A stretch of 64,000 nucleotides of DNA from Reticulitermes speratus (Eukaryota > Arthropoda > Insecta > Blattodea > Rhinotermitidae): assembly GCA_021186555.1 (NCBI GenBank), contig JAJKFL010000005.1, positions 10,133,178-10,197,177 on the forward strand, read 5' to 3'. Below the pieces are notes generated by a model that was given only the letters and a program-made list of their open reading frames with translations, made no database searches and was not told the DNA's origin. The translations under genes were made by a program, and so were the position numbers. Shown here piece by piece: positions 11,606-21,900 of this stretch. Numbering within the stretch: position 1 is the first letter of the stretch; each line of letters opens with the position of its first letter.

Positions 11606-12499
11606 ATGAGTTCATGTCTGTGTTTTTGTAGATATAAAGGTAAATCTGTCCCTGTGCTTAATCCAGCACCATGGTAGGAAGATGTGGGCAGGAGTGGAGG
11701 TATAGCACCATGAAGTCTTAGATCTTGGTACTACACAGGGAAGTAATACAGACTGTGGGCTGGACTCATTTGTCCTGTACCACTGAACTATATTTATCAT
11801 TACTCAAATGCCGATAATTTGAAACAATGTTATTTGTGGAGGAATGACACAGCCTGCATTCACTACAGCACTACACTACACCGCACTTTGGACACATCGC
11901 ACTGTGCCCTGCCACGCTGCAGATCATATGTCACATTTACAAGCACAGATCCCATCCACTTCAGCCCACACACACAACACGTGTACACACAGAAGTAGAA
12001 GGACATCATTTAACTTGATAACTTGCAGCAAACTTCACTCAAACCATTCTGCGTGATAGCAACAATTGTCACATAAAATAATGTCCTTACACCTGGATAT
12101 AACCACACTGTTACAACACACTCTGATGTGTGTAAATCCTCATGATCCTGACAAATAGCATTATTCCACCAGTATCAGTAGACCTTATTAGCACAAGCAG
12201 CAAAACTGACAGCTGATCAGTTCATTTTACCCCATCTTCTCACAATATTCAATTAGCATTTCAATTTTAACATTTATTATAATATATGAGTGCCAGAAGC
12301 AAAACTATACAGGTTTTAATACTGAAAATAGCAGTCTATAAGCTATCCTTCTGTTTTATTTCACTCATCATGGCACACAGTACCTGAAACACGTAATAAA
12401 TACTTGTAGAATTTTCATGTAGGAAACTGTTAGCTATTGGGAATGGGTATATCAGGAATGCAAATTGAATGTGACACTGGGAAAGAGGTACTTATGAAC

Positions 12500-12720
12500 A
12501 GTGGAGTGAATTACAGACATGTTTCTTGTGCACTTAGTAATAAGATGTATGCTTTTGGAGTATCTTTTGATTTTGCTAAAGCAATTCATTGCGTACATCA
12601 TGAATTACTACAGTAACTAAATTTTTATGGAATTTGAGGTGTGGCTGAAAAATCATCTAAATCATACCTTCATGGCAGAAGGCACAAAGCAGAAATAAGG
12701 TTACCTAAATTAAATTATAA
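12500..12720 (+). pseudogene. Reverse transcriptase relic
   Basis: A short degraded stretch reads FGVSFDFAKAIHCVHHELL, then LNFYGI and SYLHGRRHKAEI with stops between. This is the RT block around the first catalytic aspartate of a Jockey-like element (the FDFAKAFD-type motif with D replaced by H). The same relic occurs in copy 2 of the duplication at about 32,866-33,085. Confidence 0.7.
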
Positions 12721-14278
12721 CTCAAAATCTAATGTTACGCTCTTTTCCAATGCATTGATATTATTATTATTTTCCATCCAGAAATTGCTTTCAAAATTGC
12801 CTGAATGATGTCTTCACTAGTTTGAACACATGACTTAAAGCTGGAAACTTACATTACATTTGGCCAAAACAAATTTCATATAATTTTGCACACATAACTT
12901 TTTTATCTTAATATTGGGAATTAGAACAAATTAAAGAAACTGTGGAAGGAACTTTCTTGGCTTACATTGACACTAACTACATATGGAAAACACACTGTGT
13001 GTTATTGCTAAACGCAGTTCAGCATGATGTGCTGTGAGGGCAGTCACATGACTCACAAAATTAGCAAACCTAAAATTAATGTACTTGCTACTCTTATTCC
13101 ATTGTATCACATGAAATGTGATAATATTTTTAGGACACTGAACAGACACCAACATAATATGTCATAAACAAATGAAGATTATCCAGACAATGGCAGGGAA
13201 ATATTCAGGCAGTTCAATGATATTTCACGTGCCAGCGAATTCTTACTCACAGTATTATCAGTGGTTTCAGAAAATACGGACAAATTTTGAACAAATTCTG
13301 ATAAAAGGACATAACATAGGCCTCAACTTCATGTGCCATAAACTAACCTCAACATGTCATAAACGATTACACTGTACTTGAATCACCTTAGTTATTCAAT
13401 AACATTTCACCTGCCACGAATGTTTGTGATATAAAAATATTTAAACCAGTATTAAAAGAGTATAATTTGTCTTACTCCTTGCACCATGTACACGAATTTG
13501 CCCCAGTAAACTTTTTCAGCCCAAATATAGCATGCATATATGGTGATGGTTTACCATATTTTGCCTGGACTATAAATGTATGTTTACTATGTACTGGTAT
13601 TTGCACTTGTATTAGAGAGAAACACTTATTAGATTTGACATATGTTCTACATCCTTGGCTAGTTCTGTGAAGGATATATGCAATGTAAATGAATTATGCT
13701 ATATACACAATTTTTTACATAATTACGCCATTGCCAAGACATATATAGGCGTCACAACAGGATAAAAGTTCTACACGCCTTGAAAAAGAGCAAATTTAAT
13801 GATAATTAGCTTCCACTTTCACTACGGACCTTAAATAAAACACAAACCTTGTGAAAAGTTTTCTGTAGATTATGGCAAACGGAGAAAGTTTATCACATCA
13901 GTATTTGAAATTATCCGGAGTCAGCCATAAGCTTTATGTTTGAGGGAAGATGTGACCTTTATTTTAACATAAATGTGTTGTGAATTTCTCCTGCGAACAA
14001 CACTAAATAAAATGACTGCTGAAAGATGGCAACTCTCCGGGTGTCAAAATGGTGTTTGTCGCCTGCTTGTCTGGGTAAATACAACGTGTCACTTCAACAA
14101 CTGACACTTCTGTGCGATAAATAGACCACAAAGCAAGACTGCATGACTTGAACTCACAACCTACCTGTCTCTGTTTATAGTGCACGTGTGTGTGAATCGA
14201 GAAGATAACTTTTCATATAGATTATCAGGAAGACGACCACCAACTCTGGCAGCATCTTCGAACTCGTCAATCCGTTGT
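12721..14278. other. Duplicated DNA without recognised genes
   Basis: AT-rich sequence shared with copy 2 (about 33,086-34,650). No frame has family motifs or good splice context. Open frames that recur in both copies do so only because the DNA is duplicated. Confidence 0.45.
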
Positions 14279-14292
14279 ACAAAAACAGTAAT

Positions 14293-14706
14293 AATAATAA
14301 TAATTCTTGGCTCAACAGCCCTGTATGGGCCTGGGCCTCCTCTTGCCTCCTCTGGTCGAGGTTACCAAGTCATGCGCATTCATGGCAGCTGGTGACCGGC
14401 CAGCTAGCCGCGCTTAGTGTTCTATCGATCCTGATGTGCACGCCAGAGCCATCTGGCAGGCAGTCAGGAGACTTGGATGAGAAATGGAGGCAATTTGGCT
14501 TACGCAACATTTTTATTCATGCCCGTAAGGTTCTTTTACATGCCGTAAATCTACGACATGGGACCGACGGCTTTACTTCCCCTCCGAAGGAAGTGGTGCT
14601 CCGGATTTTTATCATCCTTAAAAATCCATCGACCTCGGTCGGGATCGAACCCGCGAACCTTGGGTCCAGTGGCGAGCACGCTAACCACTAGTCCACCGAG
14701 GTCGAC
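14293..14706 (-). mobile_element. tRNA-derived SINE with 14-bp target duplication
   Basis: On the minus strand the element begins GTCGACCTCGGTGGACTAG and shows a polymerase III A box (TGGACTAGTGGTTAGCGTGC) and a near-perfect B box (GGTTCGATCCC) at 14,641-14,651. It ends in an ATT-repeat tail. It is bounded by the direct repeat ACAAAAACAGTAAT at 14,279-14,292 and 14,707-14,720. In the other copy of the duplication only one copy of that 14-mer is present (about 34,646-34,659) with no insert, so both the empty and the filled site are in this window. It was mobilised after the duplication, or was polymorphic at the time. Confidence 0.93.
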
Positions 14707-14720
14707 ACAAAAACAGTAAT

Positions 14721-15660
14721 ATTGTACGTAAATATGGTATGTATACTTCGTCGATTTGAAAATAATTATATTATTAAATTCGTACCAACAGCGCGGAAGC
14801 TGCTGTTTTTGTGGTCGCAAGAATTGGGCTGGAAACAGTGAGGCACCAAGGTTATAAGTAACTCAGTATGAAATGTTAATAAAGAAAACCTGTCAACACA
14901 ACTGTTTGTTTCAGATTAAACCTAACTACAGCAACATTTTTCGGCTTGAGGTGTGGAGACATCTTCAAGATGTATCTACAAACTATTTAGGCCTCAGGAG
15001 GTATAATATTAAAATAGATTATTTTAATATCATCTTATAGGATATTTGCGTACTGAGCACCTAACACAAGTCGCGAGTGAGTGGTTGTTTGTGTGTATGT
15101 GTGGTTTTTATTCGGATATCAGGCATTTCGAGCTTTTACCATGTCCTGCTTTGGCCAGTGAAGGATGCCAGTTGATATTGCTGCTGTATGCAGTGACACT
15201 TTTTGTGTGTCAGGTACAGTACAAACCTATACCAGTTTATGATCAGTTACACGGAAATTACCGGTATTAGTTGATTTGGTGACCAATTATTATGGAGTTG
15301 TAACACAAGTTTCTAAATAAATATGGCGGGTAATAATCTTTTAACAAAGAGATGTCCAGAAAATATGTGGAATATGACAGGAAATTGAAAAGTCATTTTA
15401 AAATCCAGTAATATACATCCGAAATGTCAGCTTACAATTATCCAGCCTTCCTACAAGCACCTGTAATATTTCTCTGATATCTACAATAGCTCCACACAGA
15501 AGCAGGCATCATTCACTGTTACACCCCCTCGCCACGGTGAGGCACAGGATCTGGAGGGGGGATATGTAACCCTGCGTCATGCACAGGATTTCATATCCAC
15601 ATCCGAGACACTAGTCCAGATAGGGATGTGATGCTATCTGGAATTCGTGTTTTCGAGCTA
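14721..15660. other. Duplicated DNA without recognised genes
   Basis: Shared with 34,660-36,540 apart from the mariner insertion in the latter. No gene is supported. The phrase CACCCCCTCGCCACGGTGAGG near 15,520 starts a more GC-rich patch that may be repeat-derived. Confidence 0.4.
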
Positions 15661-15663
15661 AAG

Positions 15664-16270
15664 TAAGAACTTACTTACTAAAGAGAACCGGTGTTGTCCT
15701 AAAATGGACTGATGTGGTCCTAAAAAGGACCTCTTACTTATTAACTAACTTACTTCATTACTTCCTAACTTATTAACTAACTTACTTATTAAGTAACTTA
15801 TTAACTAAATAACTTACTAACTTAACTTACTTCCTAACTTATTAACTAACTTACTTAATTACTTCCTAACTTATTAACTAACTTACTTACTAACTTATAT
15901 TAAGTAACTTATTAACTTACTAACTTATATAATTACTTCCTAACTTGTTAAGTAACTTACTTCCTAACTTATTAAGTAACTTCCTTAGTAACTTACCGAC
16001 TTACTTAGTGACTAACTTTTTTGTGGTGAAGGACCCCCCCCCCCAGGAAATGCATTTTTCCGTTTTTAACTAACTTATTTACTAACTAACTTAGTAATTA
16101 ACTTTTTTTTTGTGGTGAAGGGCCCCCCTCAGGAAATGCATTTTTCCGTTTTTAACTGACTTATTTACTAACATACTTAGTAATTAACTTACTTTTTTTT
16201 TGTGAAGGGCCCCCAGCAAATCCATTTTTTCCTTTTTTCACTAACTTACTTACTAACTTATATAAGTTTT
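15664..16270. repeat. TTACTAAC-type simple repeat with embedded 90-bp units
   Basis: A long run of variants of ACTTACTAACTTATTAACTA is followed by about three units of GTGGTGAAGGACCCCCCCC, AGGAAATGCATTTTTCCG and TTTTTAACTAACTTATTTAC. The same array, slightly longer, is at 36,544-37,245. A short stretch of the same repeat resumes on the other side of the Penelope palindrome (18,550-18,650), so that element probably inserted into the repeat. A separate array is at 46,102-46,350. Confidence 0.85.
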
Positions 16271-16344
16271 AAAACTTTCGCGGCGACATGATTCAATATA
16301 GTCTTCTCGGGCGCACAGCCGCGTCAATTCGTTTGAATACAACG

Positions 16345-16375
16345 TTTCGGGGACTAGCTCCGTCCCCATCCTCAG
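16345..16375 (-). ncRNA. Hammerhead-like motif in left Penelope arm
   Basis: Mirror copy of the motif at 18,468-18,498. The minus strand reads CTGAGGA, then complementary GGGGAC and GTCCCC around a 7-nt loop, then GAAA. See the plus-strand entry for the reasons for doubt. Confidence 0.28.
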
Positions 16376-16469
16376 GCAAAACTGATTTAACATACAACTC
16401 GTCTGTCCCGTGTTTTTCTACCTGCCGCGGCAGGGAGAATCAGACCGGTTTTGTAGTACCCACAAACAG

Positions 16470-17156
16470 TTAAGTTGGTGGGTGGGCTGTTGACTGTTTT
16501 GCTCCTACGCCTCGCTGCGAGGTCCTTATCTGACGTATTGCAGGCTGCCAGGCTCTGCTGAGTATGAAACCGCCATCCTTGTTGATGTTTTCCGGATGTA
16601 ATTTTATTTCAATGGCTTCTTTTATTATGCGGTCCATGTATTCTTTTGTCCTGGCTAGTCTGCAGGTGTTGTTGAATTCTATCTTGTGGCCTGTTTCCAG
16701 GGCATGTTGAGCAACTGCTGATTTTTCTGGTTGCCCCAGTCTAAGGTGCCGTATGTGCTCTTTACGCCTCGTCTCGATCGTACTTTTTGTCTGGTCAATA
16801 TACGTCTTTCCGCATTCACATGGGATGCCGTATACGCCGGGTATCTTTAAACCAGGGTCATCCTTCACTGGTCTGAGCATGTGGAAGGTTTTCTTTGCTG
16901 GGACGTGTATGGTTCTGATGTCGTACTTGGATAGAAGTCTGCTGATTTTATTGGAAGTGGATTGTTGGTATGGCAGAAGTGCTGTAGAAGTTGGTTTTTC
17001 GTTGTTTTGTTTTTGTTTCCTTTTTGAGTTAAGGGCGTGACTGATATCCTGATCGCTGTAACCATTTTTACTGAAGGTCTTTTTTAAATGCTGTAGCTCT
17101 TCTCCTATGCTTTCCGTATCGCAGATCGTCTTTGCCCGGTGTACCAGAGTTCGCAA
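16470..17156 (-). pseudogene. Penelope-like element C-terminus (GIY-YIG), left arm
   Basis: This 228-aa frame duplicates the last two thirds of the plus-strand protein at 17,246-18,373 and lacks the RT core. It contains PGVYGIPCECGKTYIDQT, where the conserved Gly of the GIY-YIG nuclease (YIG) is Asp. The same G-to-D change is present in the copy at 37,446-38,132. The nuclease is probably inactive, and without an RT core the fragment cannot mobilise itself. Confidence 0.88.
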
Positions 17157-17245
17157 AACCCCATTTTTTTGTGCCGGATGGTGTGCTGATTCCGCATGTA
17201 GATAGAGATCTGTGTGTGTAGGTTTTCTGTATACTGAGTGTCCTA

Positions 17246-18373
17246 GTGAACCATCCGGTTTCTTCTTTACAAGGACATCGAGAAATGCCAGTCTGTACTA
17301 CCTACGGGCAGACAGATGGACTAGCAATGGGCTCGCCACTAGCACCTGTAATGGCCAATATATACATGGAGTTCTTTGAACAACAGGCTCTGAACACGGC
17401 AAAAAAGAAACCTTCCATATGGTACAGATACATAGATGACACTTTTGTAATCTGGCCCCATGGAGAGGAAGAACTGCAGATCTTCTTTCAACATCTGAAC
17501 AGTTTACACTCAAACATCAAGTTCACCATGGAGACAGGGACAGACAACAGACTGGCATTTCTCGATGTCCTTGTAAAGAAGAAACCGGATGGTTCACTAG
17601 GACACTCAGTATACAGAAAACCTACACACACAGATCTCTATCTACATGCGGAATCAGCACACCATCCGGCACAGAAAAATGGGGTTTTGCGAACTCTGGT
17701 ACACCGGGCAAAGACCATCTGCGATACGGAAAGCATAGGAGAAGAGCTACAGCATTTAAAAAAGACCTTCAGTAAAAATGGTTACAGCGATCAGGATATC
17801 AGTCACGCCCTTAACTCAAAAAGGAAACAAAAACAAAACAACGAAAAACCAACTTCTACAGCACTTCTGCCATACCAACAATCCACTTCCAATAAAATCA
17901 GCAGACTTCTATCCAAGTACGACATCAGAACCATACACGTCCCAGCAAAGAAAACCTGCCACATGCTCAGACCAGTGAAGGATGACCCTGGTTTAAAGAT
18001 ACCCGGCGTATACGGCATCCCATGTGAATGCGGAAAGACGTATATTGGCCAGACAAAAAGTACGATCGAGACGAGGCGTAAAGAGCACATACGGCACCTT
18101 AGACTGGGGCAACCAGAAAAATCAGCAGTTGCTCAACATGCCCTGGAAACAGGCCACAAGATACAATTCAACAACACCTGCAGACTAGCCAGGACAAAAG
18201 GATACATGGACCGCATAATAAAAGAAGCCATTGAAATAAAATTACATCCGGAAAACATCAACAAGGATGGCGGTTTCATACTCAGCAGAGCCTGGCAGCC
18301 TGCAATACGTCAGATAAGGACCTCGCAGCGAGGCGTAGGAGCAAAACAGTCAACAGCCCACCCACCAACTTAA
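17246..18373 (+). CDS. Penelope-like RT C-terminus plus GIY-YIG endonuclease (5'-truncated)
   Basis: Encodes the distal part of the Penelope-like retroelement protein, a reverse transcriptase fused to a GIY-YIG nuclease. The RT part shows QTDGLAMGSPLAPVMANIYM and the catalytic YIDD in WYRYIDDTFVIW, then FLDVLVKKKPDGSLGHSVYR. The nuclease part shows PGVYGIPCECGKTYIGQTKS followed by ETRRKEHIRH, with an intact YIG. Full-length proteins of this class are much longer, so the first RT motifs are missing and the first residues (MNHPVSSLQGHREM) are read from the left-arm sequence rather than element ORF. The reading frame is otherwise intact over 375 codons. It cannot be autonomous. Confidence 0.9.
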   Translation: MNHPVSSLQGHREMPVCTTYGQTDGLAMGSPLAPVMANIYMEFFEQQALNTAKKKPSIWYRYIDDTFVIWPHGEEELQIFFQHLNSLHSNIKFTMETGTDNRLAFLDVLVKKKPDGSLGHSVYRKPTHTDLYLHAESAHHPAQKNGVLRTLVHRAKTICDTESIGEELQHLKKTFSKNGYSDQDISHALNSKRKQKQNNEKPTSTALLPYQQSTSNKISRLLSKYDIRTIHVPAKKTCHMLRPVKDDPGLKIPGVYGIPCECGKTYIGQTKSTIETRRKEHIRHLRLGQPEKSAVAQHALETGHKIQFNNTCRLARTKGYMDRIIKEAIEIKLHPENINKDGGFILSRAWQPAIRQIRTSQRGVGAKQSTAHPPT

Positions 18374-18467
18374 CTGTTTGTGGGTACTACAAAACCGGTC
18401 TGATTCTCCCTGCCGCGGCAGGTAGAAAAACACGGGACAGACGAGTTGTATGTTAAATCAGTTTTGC

Positions 18468-18498
18468 CTGAGGATGGGGACGGAGCTAGTCCCCGAAA
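18468..18498 (+). ncRNA. Hammerhead-ribozyme-like motif at Penelope 3' end
   Basis: The order CTGAGGA, GGGGAC, 7-nt loop, GTCCCC, GAAA matches the CUGANGA, helix II, GAAA core of hammerhead ribozymes, which are known in some Penelope-like elements. An unpaired U lies between the core and helix II. After GAAA a weak CGTT/AACG helix III is possible, but the expected UH cleavage site is not where it should be. This may be a degenerate or minimal ribozyme, or coincidence. The copy at about 37,322-37,352 has one base change that weakens helix II. Confidence 0.3.
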
Positions 18499-18549
18499 CG
18501 TTGTATTCAAACGAATTGACGCGGCTGTGCGCCCGAGAAGACTATATTG

Positions 18550-18650
18550 AGTACTTACTAACTTATTTACTAACTTACTTCATTACTTCCTAACTTATTA
18601 ACTAACTTACATATTAAGTAACTTACTTCCTTATTAACTAACTACTACCT
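18550..18650. repeat. TTACTAAC-type simple repeat, right flank of Penelope element
   Basis: Short continuation of the ACTTACTAACTTATT repeat found at 15,664-16,270, with the palindromic element between them. Confidence 0.8.
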
Positions 18651-18968
18651 ACTACGCTCACGATGACACTGCTTCAACCGATATATTTGATGGTGAAGTC
18701 CACGTCCAAGTCCACTTCTGCAACAGAAACGGATTAATGCTGCGTTAGTTTTAAATGGGAATAATCATTTGGGAAACCTAAGCAGATATGTAAGAAAACA
18801 GTACATGGATATTAAACAAACAGTGTTTAACTGTGTGGACTGTGATAACCTGGCTCATTGGGCAATCTTGTCATCTCCTGTTAACATATGTTCACAGTAG
18901 TACTATTGCTGTGTGATTCAACTAGGTGATTTAGTTGGGCACTAAGTACGACTTGCTAATCTAAAATA
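18651..18968. other. 3' flank of gene A, nothing recognised
   Basis: Unique AT-rich sequence between the simple repeat and the predicted stop codon of gene A. It may contain the 3' UTR of that minus-strand gene; no clear AATAAA was chosen. Confidence 0.35.
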
Positions 18969-21900
18969 CTACATACCTATTGGAAGGTACTGCATCAGTA
19001 CTACACCTGCAAAACCCAGGACAGCTCCACCCTGCAATATAAGACAGAAATCACCATTAATATTACACACAAAACACACCACACTTTTGAAATGATTTCC
19101 TTAGACTACGCAATACAATATATAACAAGGAGTTTCTGCAGAAATGAAATCCTAAATTATTCAGTGCATTATGTGTCAGACATAACCTCAAAGCTTCACA
19201 CTGTTACCATGTCAGTAACTTTGCCTGACAAACATCATGCATGTGTGCAATTGTGCATAAACATACAAGTTTACAAACCACTTCGTAAGACCTAAGATTA
19301 AAGACAAGCAATAAACCCTACTCAAATATCAGTCTGCATTAACTTACCACAACAAGGCAGAGCTTCTTCCACGTTGAACACACTGGCTTGTGTTCACGTT
19401 TGTAGCTGAAACAAAAAATGACAGAACAAAAATATTAGTTTCTTATTCTAATTTACAGTGTTACAGTTGTAAGGATAAACTATCTGAAACACAGTACTGC
19501 TTGAGAAGCCGACAGTCGTTCGGCTGCTCTATAATTTCCCCACATTTTACGGAACCTAAACATTCATTATCCTGCTCACAAGGCCCATCACTTCATCCTC
19601 CCCTGAACTAAAGAGTTTCTCTTCACACCCTATGCACTATTTCTTTAACATTCATTATATTAACTATCCTTCAATATGTGCTACATTACCCAAATGGTAT
19701 GTAACCTTCAGGTTCTCTGAACAAAATGTCATGTTAATTTCCATATCCCATAAGACCAGAACACACAACAGTGGCCCATACACCATATTAGTATGTATAT
19801 AATGCTCTATTTTGTGTAAATAACTTACATCTCTTTGAGTACTTTGTCCATTTCATCATGTATCTTCTGTAACTGAACATTCTGTGTGGCAACCAGTGTC
19901 CTTAACTGATTAAATTCTTCCTGAAATTATAATAGACACATGTACATCAGAAAAACTTGTTCATTAAAATCTAAACATAAGAAGCATACCATACGACACA
20001 GATGTTATTACATAGCAACTTTATGTAAAAGGTGAAGCTGTAACTGTACATGACACGATGGTATACGGGGAAGGCAGAGGTACAGCTCCACTCATTCTTA
20101 AGCTTAGCATTAGATGGAGATGTGTCATCAGCCTCATGCTCCAGCCACATTTTGCCTCTGGAAAAGAGCCCCCACCACTCATTGAACATGAGGCTGGGTG
20201 GGCATTAAATGCATACTGGAGATGATATCCCCAGGGATAAATCAACTGGCAAGCGAAGCTGAACACACGCATCTATCTTGTGCTCAGGTTAAGAATGACT
20301 GGACCAGTACCTTCAATTCCTCACATGCATTTGTGGCATATGCAGGGAAAACTCCACTCTACTTTATGAATGATGAATCAGCAGTATAATATGTTCATCA
20401 AACATCCTATTAAATAAGTCCAGAGGCACTGATAAAACAGTGATTTGCAATAAAGTAACTGCATACATTTCCACCAAAATCAATCACTCAAAAAATATTT
20501 CATTAGTTATCCAGTTAAGTAACTGAAATTTACAGCCCTCTCCCTGCAGGTTAGAATCTTCAAATCATACAGAAATTCACCCTCTTCTGTAGGGCTGTGA
20601 TGAGGGTATATTACACTGAACATATAAAACTTGTTGCAATTTTGGGACACTTATAAATTACAATGAACATCGTGCTCTTAAACCCCATGCACTTTCCAAT
20701 TCTTAATACACTACACCAATCAGCAGTCTACAGTGAACGGATACCAAATGGATGACTGGGGTAAATTCCCAGCAACGGCACAACCAATCTGTTTCCCACT
20801 GCATCCACAAAAGGTCTGGGAATCATGCCACTGCCTGTAAATGAACAAACAAGGTACCTATCTCTGGGGCTAAACCAGCCAGAGCTTCGAACTAATCATT
20901 CACTTCTTGTCCTTTGTTCACTTTCTGAGACACCAAATACACATAAAACCGAAGGGTTACTGTTTTAAATGGAATTAATGTGTGTTGCATGAAAAGGGTT
21001 ACATTATACCCATGACCTTACCTCCAATGTAATTATAATGGGCTCATTCTTCGATTCTTCTGAATCCACCTGCTCAACTACTGATTCTTCTTCCACAGGT
21101 GTTGCCTGAAATCAAAACATTTATATTGTAGGTCTGTTACTTTCAGCAATATTTTATGTACATGCTATTTGCTGTTGTTTACACCTTTAGTCATATTGGT
21201 GTTCATTTATTGTAGATATTACCTTACACATTATATGACACGCATGACAATTATGTCTTTCCTTCTAGTTCACTAAATACCCACCACATCAAAACCACTT
21301 TCCACATAATAGCTGTATGTCTTAAAGTACTCTGCATTCCATGTTATGTATCAATTTTTATGTTTAATTTATGTTTAGAAACTAATGTTGACAAACATGA
21401 AACTCTGAACAAAGTGTAGCTCCCAGATTTCAGTCCAGCAACCTTTGTGTCAGTTTGCGATTATTTTGAGGTACAAGTTTTCTGGTCTGAATTCCATTAC
21501 ATCAAAATTCTGTATGCAATACTCGAGTCCCTACTCCTAGCTACATGTTAAATCACTCACTGCCTTATACATTGACATAGCATGAGTGTACTATGTGATT
21601 GGTATTGTCAAGTTCTGTGTTACATCCACAAACAATCGAGTGATAAGTATTGTGTGATGCACACTGAATTAGAAGAACTCAGCTGTGATGTTCCACAATT
21701 AACTTCCTCAACACAGCTGTGCAGCAGAACTAAATCAATGAGCCACGCAAAAAATAAAGAAGTTAGGAAAACCCCAAAATGAAAATACAAATCAACTGAA
21801 ATATGGAACTGAAGAACTAACAAATCTGCATGACTTATGTAGCTAAAATGCTTAATTCCTGCGGAACACAACTGTGTTGATAAAAACCATAGGGTTACTA

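Larger units (their letters stand above)
9206..17552. repeat. Segmental duplication, copy 1 (pairs with 29,574-38,528)
   Basis: From GGTTCTCTGTGTAGG onward this segment matches the second copy in direct orientation with only scattered single-base differences over about 8.3 kb. The homology begins inside what is RpL36 intron 2 in copy 2 and ends inside the Penelope-like element. The length difference is explained by a SINE present only here, a mariner present only in copy 2 and a longer TTACTAAC repeat in copy 2. The segment carries an orphan RpL36 exon, old SINE and RT relics, and the left part of the Penelope palindrome. Confidence 0.95.
16294..18549. mobile_element. Penelope-like element arranged as a 1003-bp inverted repeat
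   Basis: Two arms of equal length, 16,294-17,296 (minus) and 17,547-18,549 (plus), are nearly perfect reverse complements around a 250-bp centre. Both arms carry the 3' part of a Penelope-like retroelement: the linker, the GIY-YIG endonuclease and the 3' non-coding end. The centre carries the RT active site that belongs to the plus-strand copy. Penelope-like copies are often truncated and inverted, so this resembles one insertion event with inversion. The outer ends abut TTACTAAC repeat on both sides. Confidence 0.9.

Noticed and set aside
10472-11800. Open frames that appear in both duplicate segments (also 30,839-32,166)
   Set aside because: Identity between copies reflects recent DNA duplication, not coding conservation; no family motif is seen.
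14641-14700. Functional tRNA gene
   Set aside because: A and B boxes are present, but there is no full cloverleaf or anticodon stem, and the unit continues into a SINE body with target duplication.
15664-16270. CRISPR-like or phased array
   Set aside because: The repeats are a degenerate short motif without distinct spacers, in a eukaryotic genome.
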